Notes under the pieces: model-generated
What the model was told of the DNA's origin: nothing
Database searches by the model: none
What the model saw: the letters and a program-made list of their open reading frames with translations, nothing else
Shown here: positions 53,561-64,000 of the stretch, piece after piece
How positions within the stretch are numbered: the stretch's first letter is position 1
Layout: every line of letters starts with the position of its first letter
Position numbers and translations under genes: made by a program
Assembly: GCA_023079485.1 (NCBI GenBank)
Contig: CM041083.1
Span: 170,296,451 to 170,360,450, forward strand
Length of the DNA stretch: 64,000 nt
Direction of reading: 5' to 3'
DNA from: Archilochus colubris
Taxonomy: Eukaryota > Chordata > Aves > Apodiformes > Trochilidae

Positions 53561-56210
53561 CTACAACTGATGGGTAACTTTTTTGAAGTGGACTCTGTCT
53601 GCTTTTGTTGCTTTTGACCTCAGCCTCAAATTACCCTGGATTTAAAAAATTTATTTATTTTTCTCTCTATGCACACAGGAGCTTGTAGACCCTAGAGATG
53701 CAAAAATAAAATGTTATAGCATGTAACAGTGACAGGGACAAAAATAATTACAGTAACATTTTAGCTTTATAATAACACTTCAGTGAATAAGGTGGTACAG
53801 AGATAAATGAAAGCAATCAGGCTTTTCATTGTCAGGCCTTCGAACTTTAAAAAAAAAATAACATTTCAGAGATCTGGTTACAGCATGACACAAGACTGAC
53901 TGATGCTCTAATTAGTCTGGTGGACAACAGACTTGTTCCTACAGAACAGGAAGCTAATTATTTTTGCTTATAATAAACTCTTCAGATTTCACTATTAACA
54001 TCTGCTCTTTAGCATTGGCACAAGCACAAGACACAGACAATGAATAATTATGTTAACACCCCCGATGTTACCAGAAGCAGGGTTTTATTCTAAAGTAAGA
54101 CTTCATTAGTCAACAGTAATAAAGAACAGAGTTAAGTGCAGTAAACTCAATTATGAGTTGCGTAACTGTGATTGCTTCATAGAGAAATTCAGGGAGCCTG
54201 GAGTTTGTTTTCCTGAGCCTTTGTGAATGGGATAGTGTTTCTGTGTGAGTAGGAGAGGTCTTCACCACAGAACCAGCCCAAACTCTTCATCTCTTCTTGG
54301 CTTGTCTGTTACCTAGTGTGTAGAAATCAAAACTTTGCTATGAGCACAGCAATCCTATGCCAGACTGACAAAGAGTTTTTTCCTAAATGGTGTATTATTT
54401 TGTATGAGCTCTATAGCACTTTCTCCCTCATGCCAGGAGGTTATTCCAAGGAAAAGTCAGTAGTTTCATGGTCACAGACAGTCTCGTGTGCAGAGCTGGG
54501 TAAGAGAAAGAATATTGAAAAATACTACAGGTGACAGTGCACACATCCCCTTGTTTCTATGTCTGTAATAGAAATTAATTTACATGACTAGCTATGAGTT
54601 AGAGCCAGAGCTCTGCCTTTGCTTAGTTGGACTCACCTCCTTTTCAGATCACTTGGCTGATGAGAGCCCCATTTGTTCTCTCCCACAAAGGGCAGACAAC
54701 TTCTCCCATGATTGCCTGGGGAGGACTCCTGAAGGAGTGGTTTCCAGAATTTGGACCAGTATGTCTCATGTAGCCTGCAAAATTGCCATAGGTCTGTAGC
54801 CTCTCCAAAAGGAAAATTAATAATTTTTACTATTTAACGTCATTTAGCAGAACAGCTACATGCCTTATGTGCTATGTACCCTCCACACAATTTGTGAGCC
54901 AACATCCCTGTCCTCTCAGGACAAAAATCTGGGGGATGTGCCCTGCGCACAGGTGCTCCAAGTCCTAAAGCGATGAGGATAATAGAGCCACAGCCATGCT
55001 CATTCTTACATTAGGCTGTGTCAGATGTGAATACCTGCTGCCTTGGTTAAGCCAGAGATAAAAACACATGTGCATTGTTGGTATGGTGAAAAAGGTAATT
55101 ATGGCATTCACTGGTGTTCAGTTGCTTGTATACTTCTCCTTACACCAGAGCAAGCTGCTCTTTCCAAAGTGAAGTCTGGGGTTTTCTTTGTTGAGGAGTG
55201 TGTGCCTGCCCCTCTCTTCTCTTTGGGATTCCCCATCTTTCATCTTTGCTTCTTCCTTGCTTTAGGCCATGTGCATGACTAACCTGTCCTTCCAGCTCAG
55301 AGATGTTAAACACAACTCCTCCCTAAAACCATCAGCTGCACCCTCAGACCTGCTGGGTCCTGTGTGTTTTAGCATGAAGCTCCCACCTGGCTCCCTCCCT
55401 ACCCACCTTTGCTTAATGCACTTACAATGCAGAGCGGTGGTGTCCCTCCCACCTCAGGATGTGCCACACAGGTATGGCAGGAGATGGTCCTCTGATCTGC
55501 TGACAGTGGGGGTGGGTAAGGCAGGTAACCCAGGCACTGCTTTGTTGTCCCAATTACACCTTCATCAGAGGAACCCGTCAGGGTGCACATGATCTGCCAG
55601 AAGCATCTTCACCATCCTGTGACCCGGTGTACCAACAAGAGGAGATGGGCTGTGGTACCATCTCTGCTTTCTGAAATTCACTTACGTGACAAGGCAGACT
55701 TTGGGGTGAGAGGGGATGGGAGGCTGAGGGACCAGCACATTCAGCCACTTTGATAGGTAGATTTGACTGCTTCTCCAGTGCTTCTGAGCAGTGACAGCAT
55801 GTGGATGGAGGTTTGTGTTGAATATCTAAATGGATCCATTTGTAGACACATGACCCTGCTAGCAGGCTCCTTTAGTGCTAACTTACAGTGCAGGATAGGT
55901 GATAATCAAGGGATTATCTAAAAGTGTTGCTTAATGAAAGAAGCTGCCTAATATGTGGAAATTGTCTTATTTTCACTGGAATACTTTATAAGATATTGCA
56001 TTTATTGGAGGTTCAGTATAGATCTATAAAATGTTTTATCTCATGAGGTTTAAAGAACAGTCACCACAGATGAGAGACACAAAGTTCCATTTGCCTCAGC
56101 CTGCAGAAGTCTTTTTACAATAGATCAGGTGATGATGCCTTGGAAGTGTCCATTTCTTTGACCTTAGGGAAAGCTTAGTCTGACTGACTCACGTGTCTAA
56201 ATCAAAAATT

Positions 56211-56400
56211 CATAGAATCATAGAACTGTTTGGGTTGGAAGAGACCTTAAAATTCACTTAGTTCCAACTCCTCTGCTATGGGCAGGGACACTTCCCACTA
56301 GATCAGGTTGCTCAAGGCCCCATCCAACCTGGCCTTGAACACTTCCAGGGAGGGGGCAGCCACAACTCCTCTGAGCAACCTCTGTTAGTTTCACCTCCCA
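56211..56400 (-). mobile_element. CR1 3' fragment
   Basis: Minus-strand CR1 3' UTR: ATAGAATCATAGAACTG, GGGTTGGAAGAGACC, CATCCAACCTGGCCTTGAAC, then truncated after about 190 bases. Confidence 0.92.
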
Positions 56401-59400
56401 GATTTTTTCTCAAAAATTAAACAAGCTAAATCCCACACTAACAGCACAGTAACCAAATCTAAACCTAGGACATGGATATACCTGCCTTCCACTGCTTAGT
56501 GGAGTGATATGATCCTTGTGCTCTAGAGTATGTCTATAAATACAGAATACTTTTCCAGTACTGTATTTTCAATCTGCTCTGAATTAGAGATCCATAACCC
56601 TTTATTCCTCCAGCTCTGGATTCTCGGGGTTCTCATGGACCACTGTACCCAGGGACCTGTTCTTTCTTCTGTCTACCCTCATGTGAAAGTAGAAGGTTCT
56701 TTTACATGGTAAGCATGTTTCCCAAGCAAGCATCTCACTCAGCCAGAAGCCAGCCAACCAGAGGACCCTTGTTTTGGTTAATTATGGGGGAACTCCATGT
56801 GGTGAGGGAAAGGCATAAAGGAAAACAAGTTCATGGTGCCCATTTTGGACAGACTGAAACTAAATGTGAAACCCTAAATATCATAAGAGCCTTGCTCGTT
56901 TGTACATTTCACATCCAGGAGAATGTCTTCTTGAAACACACTTGTGGTGTGTTTGCTGCAAGCTTCTATTCTCAGGTCCCTGTGGTGTTTGGTTGGTTTT
57001 TCCTGAGCAGGATTGTTTTAAATATCACTGGTCCATGGGGGGAGGGTTTCATCCCCATTTTGTGCCAGGGATGCACAGCTGCCGTGGGCAGAAGAAAGGG
57101 CTCCTCAGGCTTTTGCATTGCTCCCACACTTGCCTCTGCTCTCTGTCCAAAGAACAAAACATGGGCTGTGCTCTTATGTACAAGGTGAACTGACTGACCC
57201 CACCACAGTGAGACATCTCCGTGTTTCCCAGAGCTTGGCAGGAGACTGTTTACTCTGAATCAGGGAAGATTTTGGTCTAATGCAATTGCTTCTTGGGAAA
57301 CAGCAAAAGCAGATGAGGAATACACAATACCTAAGGAGGATAAACAGTGCTAATATGGATAGGTTGTCTTTGCTCTCATTTGACTGACTCATAACAAGAT
57401 GAATTACCTACCACATCAGTAAGAAAATCATTCTCCCTTTTCCTTATAAAGTTTATCTGATACTGTGCTGTGTATCAGGATCTGTGCCAGGACAGCACTG
57501 GGGAGAAATGTTGGACTTTGTGATCTGTGAATCAGCATTTGGTATCTGGTACCTTGTTTAAAACAGGCACTTTTTAGGAAACACTTCTATGTCTACACTT
57601 TCTTTTACCCACAAATAGAAAGAGAGGAAAAAACACAAAAGTATACAACATCAGTCCTTCAGAACACTAAAAACTAAATATAAGCAGCTGGAGCTGATCC
57701 TTGTACCCATTCCCTGTCATCATTCTGCCCCTGCCCAAAGACATCGTTTCAACAACCTAGTCCAGAGAAATACAGTGGGAAGAGTTTTGGGGGTTTTTTT
57801 TATTTCACAAAGTAAGTGAAGTGGCCTCACTTATTTACGTGGTGGTCAGGAACAAAAGCCCCTGTGAAATGGCAACCAGTATAGGCTGCTTTGAGGATCT
57901 GTGCTCTTGCCCTGAGATGGATCTAGACAAAACACCTTCAGTAGCCCCTTTTCTCACTGGCAATGTTATGAATGATACGGCAGGACCAAACTGGAGATTA
58001 TTGAGTGGAGGGTTTTTCTTTGTTTCTGTCATTGCCAAGATGTTTTAACATCTTTTGTCTTGTATCTTATCATACACGCAAAGGACTCTGAAAATAGGGT
58101 AGAACTCTGTCACACCTGAACGTTGGATTTTTTTGTCTCATCCACTCTTGAATAAATCAGTCCACACAGAAACAGGGCATTGAAGAGGCAGTGCCACTTT
58201 CTAAAAATTTAACTTTCTTTCCTATATTTTGCATTATAGCATTGAATGAGAAATGATTGTTCTGCCTTTCAGGACAGTAAGAGTGCTGGTGGGTCGCTAG
58301 CTCTTCAGCCTAGAACTCTCCTGGGTCTCCTCTTTTCTTGGAATGAGAGACAGTGCCAAAGCCATTTCTGCTGAAGAACAAAGGACAAGATGATAAGCAA
58401 TGCATGTTATTAGTACTTTTGCAATGCTTTCTCATCCCTGTTCCCAACATCCCCACATGACTCATTTTGCCTTCCTGCTGTGAGTGCTACTGGTCCTACA
58501 TGTGAAATTAAACTGGGGAAAGCATTTCACAGCAAGAGGGGTTTGCTCTTTGACTTTGAGCTCTTCCTTTTGTTAGGAGACTTGTTCAGTTTGTGTTTAA
58601 AGCCTAACTGGTTTCACTTGCTAAACCTGCTCTTATTTATAAGCAAAGCTTGCTCTTGCAAAATATGAATCATCAAAGCTCAGAGCCTGAAAGGGTAAAT
58701 GAGGTTACCCACTCCACTCCTTTGCCAGGACAAGCTCATACACAGCTGTCTGTTCTGTGTCCAGTGTAGTAAACATTTACAGCAATAGGATATCCAGCAC
58801 TTTTGTTGGGAGTCTTCTGGCTGAAGAAGTGAATTATGACTTCTGCCACATTTTTCTTAGCTCTTACTTTTCAGATTCTGTAGCATCTGTATATGCAAAA
58901 CAATAGAGAACTGGTTTAAATATGAAGCTCACAAAGAGGAGACAAAAAAAAAAAAAAGGCTCAACAAGCCACAGGTGCTGTGTTAGGTGTAATGAAATGA
59001 CTGAAAAGGCTGTTTTTTCTGGAACTAACCTCTTATCCACTTAGACCTCCCTGACATTCTTCCATCTGCAGCATTCATTGTAGTTTGTTAAAATTAAACC
59101 AGGGTTTTTGTTCCTGTGGTCTATCCATGAGGTTTTGTCCCTTCTCCTCTTAAATCTAACAGAGAACTCATTTTACTTGTACTCAGATCAAGTTCTCCTT
59201 TAGAAAGGACCATTTTTCAGTGCCACTAATGTAGGCTTCAGTTTGCTTTTGTCCTGCTCCTCTTTGGATGCATTGGATTCCCTCTCTTTCAACACAGCTG
59301 ATTTAATCTCCCCCTCTTCCCTTCTTCAGGCATCTGGGAGCAATTGGAATGAATTCATACTCCTCTTGGGTTTCACACTTTTGCCTCATTTTCTGATGCT

Positions 59401-62400
59401 GGCTAGATGGACAGAGAGTTTTGTATTTTCTTTTCTAGAGCTCTTAGTACGATGACAGCTTCAATTTTTGTGTGTGCTATTGGTGTGATTTAGGAGTTAT
59501 GTATTTTTCCCCCACTAGCTATCAGTGTCAATCTTTTCCCCGTGCCAGAAATGTTCCCTTCCTCCTATGACATTAGCTGTAACATATGATTCAGTTTGTA
59601 TATTATTTAGAACTGTGTCACAGCTTCATTTTCACCTGCTATGTAAACTCAGTTATCCCATTTTGCTTTTCAACTTTGTTGAGGCAAGCCATTATGTGTA
59701 GATATAGACTTAAATACATGGTTATATTTGGATAAAACAAGTGGTCTTAAACATACATTTAAATATAAAGGTAAAGGAGCTTTGCAGAATCGAGACTATG
59801 CATGGCAGTTTTTTTAATTGCTAAAAACACAGGACCATGAGCATCATTTCTATTTTTACTCATCCCAAGGCCCTTTCAGAAAACCAGGTCACTACAAATT
59901 AGATTTTGCAATCCTTCATTTTTGCTAGAGCATAATCAAAGTACTCAGAACAATAAAATCAACCTCAGACATCCTGGGCAGCAGAGATGTACAAAGCAGC
60001 ATTGGTGAGACAACCTTAGGAGGAGTTTATTAATTGGTGACTTCTTATTGAGCTCTGGAGCAATTAGGTGGTCTCAGCAGTGTGGCAGGGCTAGTTTGTT
60101 TTGGGGTTTTTTAGCTGATTTTTATTTCCCTGCACTGTTTATTAAATCGTAAATCTACTGACTGGAATCACAGAAACCTGAACAGCTTTCACCGCAGCTT
60201 GTCACCACATTCATTGCATCTTGGTTTGCAAGGGAAGGTCACCAATGGCTCTTGCACACAGAATTAAGTTGTACAGGATTGTGTGTTACTGAGTATAGTC
60301 TGAGAGCATTTTAAAGCAATTTGCATTAAAACAAAGCATACCTAGAGTAACTTAACTACAGATGATACACATATATGCAGCAAATATATGCAAGTCTCAT
60401 AATGCTGTAAGAGAGCCAGTCTGTATCCTTCTGTTCCATTGAGGTATGAGAAATGTAACTCATATTTCAAAAAGGATGATGTGTCCCTTTTTGGCTATGC
60501 TGGATTCCATAGCATCCTGCAGACAAAGATGGATTAGTGTTTGATCTCATTCTGTTTTCTAGGTGGCACTGGCAATCTGGGCTATAAATTCACGTGGTAC
60601 CTAAAGGGTCTCTCTCATTTTATTCCTTTGAGTTTCCCACTAGCAGTTCTGGTTCAAGCTACAAACCTGCAAAGCAAACTGATTCGTCACCTAGACAAAT
60701 TGCAGAACTGACATCCCACAGAAGGAGCCCAGGAGGTGGTGAACATATTCTGAAGCTCTGAAATTAAAAGAAGAGCAAAGAAAGAAAACAGACTTAAACA
60801 AAATGTAAAAAAGGTTTCATTTCTCCTAGTGATATCTTAAAATGGAACCCTTCCACAGCTACAATAAAATTATTAGAAACAGGGTCTACCATTGATCTGC
60901 AACTGTTTGAAGTTAGAAGCACTGCCAGTGTCTTCTTTGTGACACGTAGGAACCTGTTATTCCCTGGGAGTTTGTCTATATGTCAGTATATAAGTACATA
61001 CATGCATACACTTGTGTGCATGTACGAGTTAAAGTGGACGTGGGTGTATGCATGAGTCTGTAAGTGGACGTGATTCAGGTGTCTCCTGACATGGACGCTT
61101 AGAGAGCTAAGTCAAGGAAAACAAATTTGTGTGTGCACATGTGTGGATGTGAAATCCAAATATATAATTGCGTATCTCCTCTGACAACTCTCCCTGTGGA
61201 CATTTCTGGGCTTATTTTCCAAGTTGTGGTGTCAGTCAAAATGGTGAGGGTTGGCTCCTCTTCCCTGGAAAGTCTGAGCAATGGCTTGATGCTGGTTTTG
61301 ATAACCTGTGACAAATGTGGTGGTACATCTCTGGAGGAAGCACTCCAAATGCTGGAGTATGAAATAAAGATCAAGCAAAGATACCACCAACATTAGTCAC
61401 AGCCTTACATGCTAAAACTGTATTAAACTTTGTAAAAGTAAAATCCCAGGGAACTACCAGCCAGTCAGCCCATCCAAGGTACAACCAATTGGTGGCAACT
61501 CAGAACAGGTCCATAACTCTCTGTCCAGCCTCCCCCCTGCCTGCATAGCTACATAAGCAAAACAAACATAAATTTTGCTCCCTTCAGTACTGCTTCTCTG
61601 AGTAGTTGCCCAGTTCAGCTTAGTCCTGCCTGAAGGACTCGCCTGAGTTTGCAGGGCTTTGGGGACCAGGGGAATTAGCCTCTATAATACCAATTTGTTT
61701 TTTGTCGTGACACTTAGCTGAAAATGCCCCAAGAGCACAGATGAGACCAGGAGCTATCAGAGGATTAGCAATAACTTACACACAGCCTCAGACTCCCTGT
61801 GCAAGTACAAGCCCTGGCTACAGGAGATAACACTAGCAATATTTTTCATTTTAAAATGGCCTTGGTGGTGTGACAGAAAGTCTCACTGGTAGACAGTTGC
61901 TGCTGTGTGATGCAGCCTCTGACATTACTAGTGGGACCTGGATGTGCAAAAGGGACACCCATTTTGAAGCAGTACCATTAATCTCCCAACTGTAAGTGCC
62001 CATTTAATATTTAATATCTCAGCTGGAGTTGCTCTTGTAAGGGCAAACTGATTCCTGGAATCATTCAGCTTGGCTCAGCTCCACTCAGATTCTGGATGAG
62101 CATCAGTGTATTAGAAGGAACGTCTGGTTGATATAATAATTCAAAAAAAGCGGATTTTGTCCTGTGAGAAGCTAGCTGCAGGATAAGCTAAATAGTGTAT
62201 TTTAAAAACTAGAGACAGAAGAAAGCAAAGCAGCCAAGTGAAAGTCTCAAGCTCTTGAATGTAAACCACATCTCAGAAGTAGTGCTAGAGCTGAAACCTG
62301 CAAGGGATGGTTACTGTGGTAATTGTGTGATAAGAGTTGGGTGGATGGATACCTGAGTACAAGAACAATCTCTTTCCACTGAACACCCTTTCCTAACTTT

Positions 62401-64000
62401 GGGATAAAGTCCATTAACATCAGTGGAAAATTTCTTATTGATACAATGAACCTCAGAACAGGCTTATCATTGTTATCTGTGGACAATAAACTTCAAGCCT
62501 GCACTAATAGTAAAGAGATAGTACAGTTGTCTACAGTGACGTAAATACACAAAATCAGATATCCCGAGAGTCCAAGGAATCATCAATTCATTCAATGGCT
62601 TTCTCTCCCATTATAAATTAATCTAACTTCATCAAATAGCTTTTGGAGACAGAATTCAAGGGGTCTCTTTAATCAAGTGTCCTAAATTTGCACGACAGGT
62701 GAAACCATGTGCAAGACAGAGCACTCTTGCAATTGGTTTCTAAGCCATAACCCAGACGATCAGCTCTGCTGAATGCTAACAGGACTCAGTACCCTTCATT
62801 CTGGATTTTGGGGCTGTGCAGCAAGCTGCTTCACTCCCATGGGGCTGACGGGGGGGGCAGATATGAGAAGAGCAGTCCCAGTTCCTTCCCAGTTAAAGTT
62901 CATCCCATCTTTATTTTCAATTATGAAAATGAAAGCTGCTGTTTCTTTTGAGCCAGCCCACTGGTGGCTCTCAATAAACAGTCCCTTCCACCAGTGCAAA
63001 ATGCCATAAGGAAGGGCTATTATGAAAGAGCAAGTCAAGGTGAGATCAGACTCCCTGGCTGTATTGCTCCTCCATCTTTGCAAAGGCACTCCTTACCATC
63101 ACAAGGCTTGTATTTAAAGCAGGACAATAGCTAGGAGGAAGGACTCTCCAGCTCAGTTTCGGGAAAGAGATGGAGGACTAGGCTCATACTATATTCCTAG
63201 GTAAATTGTATTGCTGAACACTTAGTTTGTGGACTGCATTAGCCTTGACAGATCACTCTTTCCAGCAGATGATAATGCAGAGTTGACCGTCCCTACTCTG
63301 CTTCGCTAGATTTCTTCCTCAAGATGAGCAGAAACCCAGGAGATCCTGATGGTCCTGGAGTACCTGTGGCTGCCATGTACATCATCACACAAGCACCCAA
63401 GGCTGAACATCTTCTCCACACTGAAGCAAGGCCAAAGGCCACCTCTACTTGTCCTTGCAGTGAGGGCCAGAGAAGGTCTGTAGTGTATGTCACCTCCATC
63501 CTCAGCTAGGTGGTTTCTTCTGTGGTTATGGAGAACAGTTGTAGAAGGTAGAAACACTTTGAAGATAGATGGAAGGTTATTGTTCTTTAGGTTGGATACG
63601 AGGGCCCAAATTACACCCGGTCCCCTCTAGGCAGTATGAGCACAAAGGGACAAGACAGCACCTGCCTCAAAGATGTTGTTTGTGATGGTTAGAGGTTGGG
63701 TGGAAGAAAAGCTGTGCTGCTCCTGGCAAGTGGTAGTACAAAGATCTACTTACACCCTTGCAGTCAAGTTTCCCTTTCATCAGAAACTTGGAAAGTGGAG
63801 AAGGATGTAGGGGCCTGCACTCCATCTGGAAGTGCTGGGTCACACTTGGCTTGAGGAACAAGAAGTCCTCCAGGGTCCTCCCTCTTCTACAGAAACAGAT
63901 GACAGAACTGCCACAGGGGGACTGGGACCTAACCCAGCTGGCTGTGGCCACTTAGTGGTACCCAGCCCTTGTACTGGTGCTTCCAAGGGTTTCCCATAAT
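56401..64000. other. Intergenic to window end, nothing recognised
   Basis: Frames such as 56706-57188 (160 codons) lack any family motif. No CR1 or other interspersed repeat was noticed here. Confidence 0.45.

Larger units (their letters stand above)
50464..56210. other. Intergenic, one ancient CR1 and possible enhancers
   Basis: Homeodomain-like AT-rich blocks at about 51.97-52.40 and 53.65-54.18 kb; no gene recognised. Confidence 0.4.

Noticed and set aside
56706..57188. 160-codon plus-strand frame
   Set aside because: No domain, no splice context and irregular composition; consistent with chance.
26676..64000. SERP2, the next conserved gene downstream in vertebrates
   Set aside because: I looked for its short N-terminal coding exon near the CpG patches and on the minus strand and did not find it; it probably lies beyond the window.

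Overview
This window is vertebrate nuclear DNA, almost certainly avian. The support is: genes split by GT/AG introns; many CR1 LINE fragments ending in the ATTCTRTG-type terminal repeat; moderately compact introns; and two head-to-head genes matching the conserved CCDC122-LACC1 pair (human 13q14). The species cannot be named. Several CR1 copies look near-identical by eye, so the lineage probably had CR1 activity fairly recently.

Layout. Positions 1-4300 are intergenic with one CR1 fragment. Positions 4305-13178 hold CCDC122 on the minus strand. Four coding exons were traced with in-phase junctions, giving a complete coiled-coil protein of 264 residues. Its 5' end faces a CpG-rich, G-run-containing segment at about 13480-13770, the likely shared promoter for CCDC122 and LACC1. 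LACC1 lies on the plus strand. Its first intron carries two tandem CR1 copies and a polypyrimidine tract of about 650 bp. Its five coding exons run from 19813 to 24645 and join into a 438-residue protein with the laccase-domain His/Cys/His triad. CR1 with an RT domain and a one-base frameshift lies just downstream (25549-26675).

From about 27 kb to the end I recognise no established gene. This part is gene-poor DNA with CR1 fragments of several ages, simple repeats (GATA, AC, homopolymers), two CpG-rich patches (about 41.92-42.35 kb and 45.10-45.38 kb) that could be orphan promoters, and some AT-rich stretches with homeodomain-like sites that could be enhancers. SERP2, expected further along in the conserved gene order, was not found.

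Functionally, LACC1 (FAMIN) is a purine-nucleoside enzyme of macrophage immunometabolism. CCDC122 is a coiled-coil protein of unknown function. The two probably share promoter DNA. I found no convincing previously undescribed system. The best items for a second look are an unrecognised minus-strand reading frame ending at a good splice donor (27089-27338), the long polypyrimidine tract inside LACC1 intron 1, and the CR1 insertion abutting the shared promoter.
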